Source: DSPP01 sp964607165 (GTDB lineage: Bacteria; Zixibacteria; MSB-5A5; DSPP01). Taken from it: a stretch of 64,000 bases of DNA. The position numbers were made by a program, and so were the translations under genes. Position 1 is the stretch's first letter; the number at the start of each line of letters is the position of its first letter. The stretch lies in assembly GCA_964607165.1 (NCBI GenBank), contig CAZSIT010000011.1:1-64000 (forward strand), in the 5' to 3' direction. A model generated the notes under the pieces. It was not told the origin of the DNA. It made no database searches and was given only the letters and a program-made list of their open reading frames with translations. Of the stretch, positions 47,707 to 56,614 are shown in pieces.

Positions 47707-47760
47707 GCCAGCCACATAATCAAAGAGTGGGAAAACCGCTCACCGAAGCGGTTTAAATAG
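47707..47760 (+). pseudogene. Detached SecF C-terminal tail, copy 2
   Basis: The frame reads ASHIIKEWENRSPKRFK and a TAG stop; secF itself ends ASPIIVEWENRSPKRFK and TAA. Of 16 shared codon positions after the first, several differ only synonymously (ATT/ATA, ATA/ATC, GAA/GAG, CGG/CGC, CCA/CCG, AAA/AAG). Upstream of GCC the similarity stops. It has no start and is not a gene. Confidence 0.8.
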
Positions 47761-47939
47761 TAGCAAGTTTAAAACCCGCTCCCACCTTTCACCAGACTTC
47801 GGGTCGAATCCGTGTTCGACCCTTTCCTTTCCGCTTCGGGACCTGAATGCAAGAGTTAGGTTCAAAAGTCTACCGACCGATTAGGGCAAAAAATAAGGGC
47901 GGGTAAAAACCCGCCCTCGTTTCAATAATGCACCCTACT
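47761..47939. other. Gap between secF tail copy 2 and the dockerin gene
   Basis: Apart from the terminator at its right side, it has no recognisable element. Confidence 0.5.
47888..47918 (-). terminator. Rho-independent terminator of the dockerin protein gene
   Basis: AGGGCGGGT (47897-47905) and ACCCGCCCT (47910-47918) form a 9-bp stem with a 4-base loop, and the minus strand continues TATTTTTTG. It starts 21 bp after the stop codon. Confidence 0.85.
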
Positions 47940-50564
47940 TTAGCAGCCTGGGGGCAAGCCCAAATAGGTCATATTGAGCAAAAGCACCACGTCGGCAGAG
48001 GTCAAAATGCCGTCACAGTTGAGATCCGGTACGCAGGGGGGATACTGGCCGATTCCAAGGAAGGTGCGGTTTAAATGCAAAACCACGTCGGCAGAGGTTA
48101 AGATGGCGTCGCAGTTCAAATCCCCCATGTCGCAGGGACAGAAAGCTATCTTGGTCGTAGGCACCAGGAGCAGCTCGCTGTTCTGAACCTGCAAAACGTG
48201 CGTCCCAAACTGGTCTGCCGTCTGCCTGACTTCGGAACTGGTCCGCTTGGGGAAGATTTCGTAGGCCAGATAATGGGTTACCGTGTCATACCTCAGCTCG
48301 TTGTTCTTGCGGGCCGGGGTCAAAAAGTAGCGCTGAATCAGCGTGTTTATATTTTCAGGCGCCAAGACATCGAACTGATCCTGCAGCTCCACCGGCACAA
48401 GCAGTTCGTGTGGGTTTTTAATCCGGTAGGCCTTGTAGTGGTCCAGACTATCCGCGGGAGGATGCGGAGACTTTTGGGTCGGGAGCAAAAGGTACTGCAC
48501 CGAGTCTATGCGAACGGTATCCCGCTCAAATTGATTTCTAAACTCCACATCCCGCTGCAGATTTTTACCGAAGGCCCGATACCAGGTGAGATGGTCGTCC
48601 GGGTCAACGATATTGAAAGTATCAGCTCCTCCGAAAGGGTTAGGAACGATTTTTCGCACCGGGTTGGATAGCTTCTCTATGGCAACCAGTCTAAGAGAAT
48701 CGTTCACGAACTGGTCGTGCACAAAAACCGTCCTCTGGAACGTTTGCGGGGCAATCCGCCAGGTCTTGTAATGATTCGGTTCGGATGGCGGTGGAGGAGG
48801 TGTTGGGCAGCAGTGGCTGACGTGGGCACCTAATATCGGCATATCCGCCGGGCTAAGGACGCCGTCGCAGTTGTAATCCAGACAAAGCGGGTCGGGCGGA
48901 CAGGCACCGAGGAAAATACAGTTCGACACAATGGTCTGATCGGCTGCCGTCACGCAGAGGTCTGCATTCACGTCAAAAAAGCGGACCGGTATATTCCGGC
49001 AGAAGGCACCGTTCACGAACAAAAAGGCCCGGCAGTTGGTGCAGTTTTGCACCAGCGCGCCGGCATCGACGGTGAAGTAATGTATTCCTGTGGCCGGGTT
49101 GCAGGAATCCGGCTTTACTATAGGCCAGAGCGGCTCTTCGCCCGGACAGGGGATGGCGCAGGGAACGCCGCTGAAATCCAACCAAAGATTCGGGTCGCAA
49201 ATCGGGTTGCCGCAATTATCCTTGACGGTGACTTTGAATATCACGTCTGACTTGGGGCATACCAACAAGCAGGGGTCGGTCGTCACGCTGTTGCAGTCCG
49301 GCGTCCCCGGTATGCAGGGCTGCTGCACCTTCAGCTTGCAAGTAGGCACCAGGACATACACGCTGCTATCGATGCGAATTGTATGGTTGCCAAACTGGTC
49401 CAGAGTACCCCGATTTTGGGTACTAAGACGCTTGGGATTTATTTCGTAAGCCACGAAATGGGTCAGCGTGTCATACACCGGCTCGGCATTCTTTCGAGCC
49501 GGCGTCAAAAAGTAGCGCGGCACCAATAAATTAATATTCTCCGGCCCGCTGAGGTCAAATTGATCCCGCAATATTACCTGTCTTGTAAATGCCTGGGGAT
49601 TCCTAATCCGGTAAGCTTTGTAGTGGTCTAAGAGCTTGGGTGGGTTATGCGGAAACTTTTGAGTGGGCAGCAGGAAATACTTCGCCGAGTCAATGAGAAT
49701 AGTGTCCCGCTGAAATTGGTTTTCAAACTCCACCGATAGCAAAGTATCCCGGCCCTGCTTGACGCGATACCAGGTAAAATGGTAGGTGGTATCGGCGATG
49801 TTAAAGGTATCCTTGCGCACCGGGTTGGAAAGGTAGAGAATGCTGTCCAAGGTAAGATTATCCTGCATAAACTGGTCTTTTGCAACCACCGTCCGGGTGA
49901 CAGGCGGAGCAAGGTCGAAAACCTTCCAAGTCTTATAGTGATTCTGGGGCAAGACGGTATGCCATACCAAGGTCAGCACGCCAACCTGATTATTGAGCCG
50001 GCGGCTGGTCAAAGGTAATTGGAAGGGGGGGGATTGCGTACACCATCTCGCTCCCGATTGGGGCGGGAAGCATCGCAAAGAGTCATTGATAACATGCACT
50101 GGTATGTACTGCCTGCCGGGATTACCGACGTAAACCGTATCCCGCTGGCCACCCGCCCAAGGCGCTTGAGCCAGCTCTATTTCAAAGAAAACGTCGAAAA
50201 ACGACTGGGTTCCCATCGTTTGTCCCGTGGAATTGGTTCCCGGAATGAGATGGCCGTCCACTGCCCCGCCAATCGGACTCATTCCGGTCAACTGCAACGC
50301 AACCATTTCGGTTGGGATGGCGGGGGTCGGGGTACCGGCTTGAACCATGGTGGGACCCAAAAGGTCAAGTTGCACCGGAGTAGCCCCAAATGTCGCTTCT
50401 ATATGGCCAATCGTGGGAAACCTATATTGTCCCGGCGGAGGATAGCAGCACTGCCCTTGCCCTGGCTGCCCCCATGCCGTTGCGCCGACGATCAGAACCA
50501 AACCAAGTGCCAGCCAAACAATCCAAGCTCTTCGCCCGCTTAAAAATCTTTTCTCGCTAAACAT
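47940..50564 (-). CDS. Large secreted dockerin protein with two four-repeat blocks
   Basis: An 874-residue exported protein with a signal peptide (about 1-32, ending ATAWGQ). Residues about 45-205 are a beta-rich domain of unknown type. Two homologous blocks (208-411 and 597-805) each hold four units of about 45 residues with the pattern H(Y/F)xxY...V...(D/E)NQF or DQF...L(L/S)xPxxK. The pattern resembles the DQF-containing repeats (DUF7450-like) of other uncultured bacteria. Between the blocks are a cysteine-rich domain (415-530) and a dockerin-like pair (531-585) followed by a proline run. A second dockerin pair (812-874, DLNCDAILTSADVVLHLN and DLNCDGILTSADVVLLLN) ends the protein. AGGAGGT lies 5-6 bp before the ATG. 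It is flanked by secF-tail scars. Confidence 0.82.
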   Translation of the reverse strand: MFSEKRFLSGRRAWIVWLALGLVLIVGATAWGQPGQGQCCYPPPGQYRFPTIGHIEATFGATPVQLDLLGPTMVQAGTPTPAIPTEMVALQLTGMSPIGGAVDGHLIPGTNSTGQTMGTQSFFDVFFEIELAQAPWAGGQRDTVYVGNPGRQYIPVHVINDSLRCFPPQSGARWCTQSPPFQLPLTSRRLNNQVGVLTLVWHTVLPQNHYKTWKVFDLAPPVTRTVVAKDQFMQDNLTLDSILYLSNPVRKDTFNIADTTYHFTWYRVKQGRDTLLSVEFENQFQRDTILIDSAKYFLLPTQKFPHNPPKLLDHYKAYRIRNPQAFTRQVILRDQFDLSGPENINLLVPRYFLTPARKNAEPVYDTLTHFVAYEINPKRLSTQNRGTLDQFGNHTIRIDSSVYVLVPTCKLKVQQPCIPGTPDCNSVTTDPCLLVCPKSDVIFKVTVKDNCGNPICDPNLWLDFSGVPCAIPCPGEEPLWPIVKPDSCNPATGIHYFTVDAGALVQNCTNCRAFLFVNGAFCRNIPVRFFDVNADLCVTAADQTIVSNCIFLGACPPDPLCLDYNCDGVLSPADMPILGAHVSHCCPTPPPPPSEPNHYKTWRIAPQTFQRTVFVHDQFVNDSLRLVAIEKLSNPVRKIVPNPFGGADTFNIVDPDDHLTWYRAFGKNLQRDVEFRNQFERDTVRIDSVQYLLLPTQKSPHPPADSLDHYKAYRIKNPHELLVPVELQDQFDVLAPENINTLIQRYFLTPARKNNELRYDTVTHYLAYEIFPKRTSSEVRQTADQFGTHVLQVQNSELLLVPTTKIAFCPCDMGDLNCDAILTSADVVLHLNRTFLGIGQYPPCVPDLNCDGILTSADVVLLLNMTYLGLPPGC

Positions 50565-50997
50565 ATATTACCTCCTGATTTTTCTTTTGGCGCCCCGAGC
50601 GTCGGGGCGCCGGTTTTGAACCTCTGTATTGGTTAAGTAACTTTTAGATAATAACTTAGCCATATCGAGTTTTCTCTGAGCCCAGAAAACCTGCGATGTC
50701 CTTTCAAACCTCCTTCAGAAGCATCTGTTTCTTCTTTGCCCGGATGCGGTCTTTTCTTTCGGTTTGGTTAAGATGTCTCCCTCAAACCATCGGTCAAAAC
50801 GAAAGGACTGACCCCATCCCCACCCACACCTATAGACACTGCTCTAATTGCGGGAGTAATGTAGGTGACGACTCCCGCTTTTGTCAAGAAAAATCATCCT
50901 TGTGAAAAAAATAACTTACTTTTTGGTTATCCGCAAGAGAAGCAGATGCTTAGCTGCCTGCATCTTTGAATGTTTGGGTGGAATTTTTTTCCAACGC
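50565..50997. other. Upstream region of the dockerin gene
   Basis: No gene. It contains GGCGCCCCGAGCGTCGGGGCGCC (50590-50612 as two arms), a GCGGGAGT/ACTCCCGC hairpin followed by TTTTGT (50847-50883), and AT-rich DNA that may hold the dockerin gene promoter, for which I see no clear -35/-10 pair. Confidence 0.5.
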
Positions 50998-51045
50998 CCG
51001 ATTATCGTGGAGTGGGAAAACCGCTCCCGCAAGCAGTTTAAGTAG
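50998..51045 (+). pseudogene. Detached SecF C-terminal tail, copy 3
   Basis: The frame reads PIIVEWENRSRKQFK and a TAG stop, against PIIVEWENRSPKRFK in SecF. Synonymous differences include ATA/ATC, GAA/GAG, CGG/CGC, TCA/TCC and AAA/AAG. It stands alone, 8 bp before the end of the convergent glycosyltransferase gene, on the far side of the dockerin gene. Confidence 0.78.
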
Positions 51046-51052
51046 GGTTCAG

Positions 51053-52669
51053 TCAAAAGCCCGGTTTTTCTTCCTTCTTATACTTCGCAAAAGGCAGGGG
51101 AACTTTACCCCATTTGCGCTGCGCGGCATAATCCCGCATGATGGGCATATCTCGACCGGGGGGAGATACCCTCCCTTCCGGCAAAACGGCCACTAGCGCT
51201 ACGTTGTTTTTCGGATAGCTGATATCGGCCCGTACATCGATGAGAAAAAGACTGCTTTCAGCTTTGGAGCCAAAATATGGACCAAAGAGCCCCGCAAGAT
51301 ATGCCGGCGTGTCAATCAACCAGCGGATGTTTCTTAAGCGAAGATACTCTAATCCTTTCCGAGATTTGTAATAAGGCAAAACCTCGTTATTAACCAAGCC
51401 GTCCAAATTAATAACGCGCCGGTCGGTAAAGTATTGCAGGTAACCGGAATTGAAAGCTCCCGTTAAATCACCGGGTGGAACTTTGGTGTTAATCATTTCC
51501 ATCATCACCTTACTGCGGTCGGCCAACTTGAAGCGGGTGGCGGTGAAAATCCAAAAGCTACCAGCCAAAATAGAAAAAATAAAACCGAGCGCTATTAGGT
51601 TGCGATTGACTTTTTCCAGGGTTAAAGCCACAAGCGGCAAAGTCATAACAAATACCGCTTGTGAATACCAAGGGCGCACCGACCAGCGGATAAAAATGTG
51701 AAAAGCCGCGAATAAAGCGGTGGCAATCAACGTCCACAAGAGCGGACGGTATCTTTCGGGCCAATTTCTTAGCCGATAAAGTAAAATTCCGGCAATAACC
51801 AGAGCTAAAATCCAGCTGCCATAGTGAAAAGCGTTTTCTGCAAAATTATAAAACCCCATTTTTAACAGAAAGGGGAGGAGTGCAGAAGAAAAATAGGTTT
51901 TGTGTTCGTTCAAATATTGTTGATGATAGTGCCAAGGGTAGGCGGTTCCGGAAGTTTGGATCAGAGTACCGAAGGTTATGGAATTGTAAACCAACCAGGG
52001 TGAAATAAGCAGTAAGGCAATCAAAATTGATTTGGCGACTGGCAAAAAGTTGCGAGTGCCCCAGAGGATGTAGGCAAACAGAATCGCTACTGCAAATACG
52101 TTGTCGGTTCGGGAAAGCAAAGCCAAGCCGGAAACCGCCCCAAACAGAAACCAGTTAACCTTTAGCCAGTTGGAAGACGCTTGAAGCGAAAGATAAACTA
52201 ACAGGGCCAAAAAGAAATTGTTTTGGGCCGTTTCCAGGCCGTTCATCGTGTGCAAAAGCCCCCAGGGACTGACCAAATAGAAAGCGGAAGCCCAAAAAGC
52301 GGCCTTCTCTTTTCCGAACTTTTCCAAAGTCTTGTAAATCAGAAAAGCTGCCGCCGTATCGAATACCGCCGACCCGGTCAATACCAAATGGATGCTGAAC
52401 CATCCTGGAGTGCGCAAAACAAAATAGATGGGGGTGATAACCAAAAGCCAGAGCGGATGAAAACCGTTGGTTAAAGTGATGCCATCGGCGGAAAGCATTC
52501 CGCGGCCAATCAGATTGCGCGCAATGGAAAAGTAATAGTAGGCATCATCGGAGATGAGATAGTAAAAATACTGCTCCGGCAGCCAGGCTAAAACCAGCCG
52601 AATCAGGAAACCAAAAGCAAAAAGATAGAAAAGTTTCGATTTTCCAGTCCAGGATTTTGTCCAGCTCAT
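51053..52669 (-). CDS. GT-C superfamily membrane glycosyltransferase (third of three)
   Basis: A 538-residue protein with about ten to eleven membrane helices and a C-terminal extracytoplasmic domain from about 400. The catalytic acidic pair of GT-C enzymes lies in the first loop, SDDAYYYFSIA (Asp41, Asp42). LSADGITLTNGFHPLW and MNGLETAQNNFFLALLVY are shared with the two upstream paralogues. GT-C enzymes transfer sugars from polyprenyl-phosphate donors to lipids, glycans or proteins outside the membrane. The start overlaps the previous stop as ATGA, so the three genes are translated together. Donor and acceptor are unknown. Confidence 0.83.
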   Translation of the reverse strand: MSWTKSWTGKSKLFYLFAFGFLIRLVLAWLPEQYFYYLISDDAYYYFSIARNLIGRGMLSADGITLTNGFHPLWLLVITPIYFVLRTPGWFSIHLVLTGSAVFDTAAAFLIYKTLEKFGKEKAAFWASAFYLVSPWGLLHTMNGLETAQNNFFLALLVYLSLQASSNWLKVNWFLFGAVSGLALLSRTDNVFAVAILFAYILWGTRNFLPVAKSILIALLLISPWLVYNSITFGTLIQTSGTAYPWHYHQQYLNEHKTYFSSALLPFLLKMGFYNFAENAFHYGSWILALVIAGILLYRLRNWPERYRPLLWTLIATALFAAFHIFIRWSVRPWYSQAVFVMTLPLVALTLEKVNRNLIALGFIFSILAGSFWIFTATRFKLADRSKVMMEMINTKVPPGDLTGAFNSGYLQYFTDRRVINLDGLVNNEVLPYYKSRKGLEYLRLRNIRWLIDTPAYLAGLFGPYFGSKAESSLFLIDVRADISYPKNNVALVAVLPEGRVSPPGRDMPIMRDYAAQRKWGKVPLPFAKYKKEEKPGF

Positions 52670-54219
52670 CGGGCCGCCGCGGAGTCGAACTCGATTGGGA
52701 CTTCCAAGTCGGGGGGGGGATGAAAACCTTCCGGCAGCACTGCTATCGCGAATACGTCGTTTTTGAAATATTCTATCTGTGAAACGGTGGCCACTAATTC
52801 AAAGGCTCCCTTGGCTTCCGGCCCAAAGTATTTGCCAAAAGCCATCCGTATGTAAAAGGGCTGATCCACCAGCCAGCGGATGTCTCTTTTCCGCAGATAC
52901 TCCAGCCCCTTTCTTTTCTTGTAATAATCCAAAATTTCATTGTTGACCAATCCGTCCAGATTAACCACTCGTTTATCCGTCAAATACTGCACGTAACCGG
53001 AATTGAACGCTCCCACCCGGTGGCCGGGAGGAATTTTGGTGTTAATGAGTTCCAGCATAACCTTGGAACGCTCGGCCACCAAAAACTTCACATCGCTGAC
53101 GGCCCAACCGCAGATCGAGAGGACAAAAACAGCAGCGATGGCCACCAAATACCGATGGAATTTTCCAACCACCAGCGCCACAACCGGCAAAGTCAATATA
53201 AAAACCGACTGGGGATACCAGGGCCGCACCGACCAGCGGATAAAAAGATGAAAGAAAATAAAAATCCCGGAACCTAAAAGCGTCCACAAAAGCGGACGGT
53301 ATTTAACCGGCCACTTCCGAAGGCGAAACAGCAAAGCGATTGCCACCACCGACGTGATCGTCCAATCCCCGTAATGATGGGCGTTATCGGAAACGCCTAC
53401 AAAACTGTTTTTGAGCAGGTAGGGAATTAGTTCGGGAGAAAAATAGGTTTTAAACTTGCTTAAATAGGCCTGGTGATACATCCAGGGATAGGCCGTGCCG
53501 GAGGTCTGCACGACCGTGCCAAAGGCGGCATGGTTAAAAACCAGCCAGGGCAAAACGACGGCCAGGCTCACCGCTGCTGGTTTAATAAGCGAGTCAAGAC
53601 TTTTTTCTCGCCACAAAAGATAGCCCAGCAACACAACAACTACAAATATGTTGTCCGTTCGGGAGAGCAGGGCCAATCCGCAAACGGCTCCAAAAGAAAA
53701 CCAGTTGCTCTTCAGCCATTCCGTGTTTGCACGGACGGAAAGATAAACCATCACCGCCAGAAAGAAATTATTTTGAGCCGTTTCCAACCCGTTCATCGTG
53801 TGCAAAAGCCCCCAGGGATTGACCAAATAGAAAGCCGCGGCCCATAAGCCGGTTTTTTCTTTCCCCAATCTTTCCAATGTTTTGTAAATCAGAAAAGCCG
53901 CCAAGGTATCGAAGACCGCCGAGACGGTTATCACCAAATGAATGCTAAACCACGGATGCTTTTGAAAGAAGAAAAAAACCGGAGTAATAACGAAAAGCCA
54001 GAGCGGATGGAAACCATTGGTTAGGGTAATGCCGTCCGCCGAAAGCATCCCGCGATTAACTAAGTTTTTTGCAATTGAAAAATAATAATACGCGTCGTCA
54101 GAAATCAGATAATAAAAATATTTCTGGGGCAACCAGGCGATTGTCAATCGAATAAAAAAACCAACCCCCAAAAGCAGGGCAATTTTTTTAGAAATAGAAC
54201 CGTGGAAAAAGTTAGTCAT
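52666..54219 (-). CDS. GT-C superfamily membrane glycosyltransferase (second of three)
   Basis: A 517-residue paralogue. The start at 54219 is preferred because it forms an ATGA overlap with the preceding stop, matching the junction to the next gene; a longer frame to 54267 runs into the preceding gene. The acidic pair is SDDAYYYFSIA (Asp41, Asp42), and the GFHPLWLFVITPVFF and MNGLETAQNNFFLA motifs are conserved. The C-terminal domain carries INTKIPPGHRVGAFNSGYVQ and VNLDGLVNNEILDYYKKRKG, nearly the same as in its neighbours. Confidence 0.83.
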   Translation of the reverse strand: MTNFFHGSISKKIALLLGVGFFIRLTIAWLPQKYFYYLISDDAYYYFSIAKNLVNRGMLSADGITLTNGFHPLWLFVITPVFFFFQKHPWFSIHLVITVSAVFDTLAAFLIYKTLERLGKEKTGLWAAAFYLVNPWGLLHTMNGLETAQNNFFLAVMVYLSVRANTEWLKSNWFSFGAVCGLALLSRTDNIFVVVVLLGYLLWREKSLDSLIKPAAVSLAVVLPWLVFNHAAFGTVVQTSGTAYPWMYHQAYLSKFKTYFSPELIPYLLKNSFVGVSDNAHHYGDWTITSVVAIALLFRLRKWPVKYRPLLWTLLGSGIFIFFHLFIRWSVRPWYPQSVFILTLPVVALVVGKFHRYLVAIAAVFVLSICGWAVSDVKFLVAERSKVMLELINTKIPPGHRVGAFNSGYVQYLTDKRVVNLDGLVNNEILDYYKKRKGLEYLRKRDIRWLVDQPFYIRMAFGKYFGPEAKGAFELVATVSQIEYFKNDVFAIAVLPEGFHPPPDLEVPIEFDSAAAR

Positions 54220-55817
54220 TTTAAACGCGGCCAAGGGAAGGAACCCCATTCGCGGCGGGCCGCCCAATCCCGCACAATCGGCACTTCTCGTCCTTGAGGG
54301 GGGACAAAGCCGTCTGGAACCACGGCCACAACCAGGATGTTATTCTTTGGAAAACGGGTGTCGGGCAAATGACCGACAATGGCCAAAGAGCTTTCTGCCT
54401 TTGGACCAAAATAGGGCCCAAAAAGCCGGCACATGAAAGCGGTAAAATCCACCATCCAGCGGATATTCATTTTGCGCAAATACTCCAGCCCTTTTTCCTT
54501 TTTGTAGTAATCCAGCACTTCATTATTAACGAAGCCGTCCAGGTTTATGACTTTTTGGTCGGTAAAATATTGCAGATAACCGGAATTAAAAGCTCCTATT
54601 CGCCCATCCGCCGGAGCCTGTATAACTGCATTGAGCATATCTTTAAAACGGTCAACACGCCGAAAATAGGAAGGAGACCAAACCTGCAAACCGGCAAAAT
54701 AGAAAACAAGAACCGCTCCAGTGAGAACCACATACCGATTGATTTTCTCCAAAGCTAAGACAATCGCCGGCAAGGTCAAAACAAAAACGCTTTGGGGATA
54801 CCAGGGACGCACCGACCAGCGGATGAAAATGTGAACGGCAATGAGCGCACCGGCTCCGGCCAAAGCCCACCAAAGCGGGCGAAATGTTTCGGGCGATTTC
54901 TTAAGCCGGTAAACCAAAATCGCCCCAATTAAAAGGGTTATAACCCAATTGCCGTAATGATAGGCATACAGAGCAAAACTATAAAAACCGGATTTTAAAG
55001 CATACGGAATCACAGCCCAGGTAAAATAGGTGCCATATTCATTCAGGTACTGTTGATGGGCAATCCAGGGAAAAGTAGCGCCGGAGGTTTGCGCAATGGT
55101 GCCGAAAGAGGCCAGGTTGTAAGCCAGCCAGGGGAAAACCAAAGCGGCAGCTATCCCCACACTTTTTGCTATCAATATAAACTCCCGGTTGCGCCAGAAT
55201 AAATACAAAATCAAAATACTGGTCACAAAAATGTTGTCGGTGCGGGAAAGGAAAGCCAAACCGCAGACAGCCCCAAGTAAAAACCAGCCGGTTTTAAACC
55301 ATTCAGACGTGGCTTTCAACGATAGATAAACGAGCAGGGCCAAAAGAAAACTGTTTAGGGCGGTTTCCAGTCCGCTCATTGTGAACTGCAAAACGTAGGG
55401 GTTAAAAAGATAAAAAGCAGCCGCCCAGAACCCTACGTTTGGTTTCCCCAACTTTTCCAAGGTTTTGTAAATCAAAAAAGCCGCCGCCGTATCGAAAAAA
55501 GCGGACAGCGTGATAACCAAGTGAATGCTGAACCAGGGGAAGGAATGAAAGAAAAAATAAATGGGCGTAATTACGAAAAGCCAAAGGGGGTGAAAGCCGT
55601 TGGTTAAAGTAAGGCCGTCGGCGGAAAGCATTCCTCGGGTGACCAAATTCCGCGCGATGGTGAAATAGTAATACGAATCGTCGTAAACGAGATAGAAGAA
55701 ATATTTCTCGGGCAACCAAGCTAAAACCAATCGAATTAAAAGGCCAAAACACAAAAGATACAAGAGACTTTTTTGACCCGAATCCTTAGGCAACATTGGC
55801 TTAAGATTGCGCAGCAT
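54216..55817 (-). CDS. GT-C superfamily membrane glycosyltransferase (first of three)
   Basis: A 533-residue paralogue and first gene of the trio. Its acidic pair is YDDSYYYFTIA (Asp46, Asp47), with Ser in place of Ala after the pair. MSGLETALNSFLLALLVY replaces the MNGLETAQNN of the other two, so it is the most divergent in the substrate-facing loops. About ten membrane helices are followed by the shared extracytoplasmic domain (GAFNSGYLQYFTDQKVINLD). The promoter should lie in the 80-bp AT-rich gap shared with the divergent DUF4159 gene, but no clear boxes were seen. Confidence 0.82.
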   Translation of the reverse strand: MLRNLKPMLPKDSGQKSLLYLLCFGLLIRLVLAWLPEKYFFYLVYDDSYYYFTIARNLVTRGMLSADGLTLTNGFHPLWLFVITPIYFFFHSFPWFSIHLVITLSAFFDTAAAFLIYKTLEKLGKPNVGFWAAAFYLFNPYVLQFTMSGLETALNSFLLALLVYLSLKATSEWFKTGWFLLGAVCGLAFLSRTDNIFVTSILILYLFWRNREFILIAKSVGIAAALVFPWLAYNLASFGTIAQTSGATFPWIAHQQYLNEYGTYFTWAVIPYALKSGFYSFALYAYHYGNWVITLLIGAILVYRLKKSPETFRPLWWALAGAGALIAVHIFIRWSVRPWYPQSVFVLTLPAIVLALEKINRYVVLTGAVLVFYFAGLQVWSPSYFRRVDRFKDMLNAVIQAPADGRIGAFNSGYLQYFTDQKVINLDGFVNNEVLDYYKKEKGLEYLRKMNIRWMVDFTAFMCRLFGPYFGPKAESSLAIVGHLPDTRFPKNNILVVAVVPDGFVPPQGREVPIVRDWAARREWGSFPWPRLK

Positions 55818-55897
55818 CTATCGTCAGTCAACCCTAAATTTGAGCTATTTATTAATTAAAATCTGCAAACAAAATTAGCTATATTAGGTATAACTGT

Positions 55898-56614
55898 ATG
55901 ATGGGTAACAAGAAACAGTTTTTGGCGGCGGCGGGGTTTTTCGTTTTTTTGCTTCTTCCGCATTCTTCCCGGCTTCAACAATCCGTCCCCCAAAATCTTT
56001 TCACCATCGCCCGCTTGAAATATGGCGGCGGCGGGGATTGGTATTGGGGGCCTTCGGCCTTGCCGAACCTGTTGGAGTTTATTCGCAAAAACACCAATAT
56101 CCGCACCGCGCCCGACGAAGCGCGCGTATCGATAATGGATGAAAATTTCTTCTCCTACCCTTTCTTGTATATGACCGGTCACGGAAACATTCATTTCAGC
56201 GAGGAGGAAATTCAACGGCTTAGAACCTATCTGACCAAGGGGGGTTTTTTATTGGCTAATGACTCCTATGGGCTGGACAAAGCTTTCCGACGGGAGATGA
56301 AAAAAGTTTTTCCCGAGGAGGAATTGGTGGAACTTCCCTTCTCCCATCAGGTCTATCACTGTTTTTTTAACCTTTCCAACGGTTTGCCCAAAATTCACGA
56401 GCATGACGGAAAACCGCCTCAAGGTTTTGGCTTATTCTATAAAAAACGGCTGATTGTTTTTTACACCCACGAATCCGATATAGGAGACGGATGGGAGGAT
56501 GCCGCCGTTTATAACGACCCCCCCGAAAAGCGAAATTCCGCCTTGCAAATGGGAACAAATTTAGTAATTTATACTATTACGGGGGGAGAGAAAAACGAAG
56601 GGAAGACAAAATGA
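55898..56614 (+). CDS. DUF4159 domain protein
   Basis: A 238-residue exported protein with a hydrophobic N-terminus (FLAAAGFFVFLLLPHSS). The DUF4159 domain follows: FTIARLKYGGGGDWYWGP, FLYMTGHGNIHFSEEEIQRL, LTKGGFLLANDSYG and HQVYHCFFNLSNGLPKIHEH. The fold is a glutamine-amidotransferase-like one, without a visible catalytic Cys triad. It overlaps the DUF4175 gene by 4 bp (ATGA). In other genomes the two sit in operons with MoxR, DUF58 and VWA genes; those are not in this window, so this is a partial version. The role is unknown. Confidence 0.87.
   Translation: MMGNKKQFLAAAGFFVFLLLPHSSRLQQSVPQNLFTIARLKYGGGGDWYWGPSALPNLLEFIRKNTNIRTAPDEARVSIMDENFFSYPFLYMTGHGNIHFSEEEIQRLRTYLTKGGFLLANDSYGLDKAFRREMKKVFPEEELVELPFSHQVYHCFFNLSNGLPKIHEHDGKPPQGFGLFYKKRLIVFYTHESDIGDGWEDAAVYNDPPEKRNSALQMGTNLVIYTITGGEKNEGKTK

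Noticed and set aside
50847..50883. GCGGGAGT/ACTCCCGC hairpin followed by TTTTGT as a terminator
   Set aside because: No plus-strand gene ends nearby, so a terminator role has no context; it may be another dispersed palindrome.
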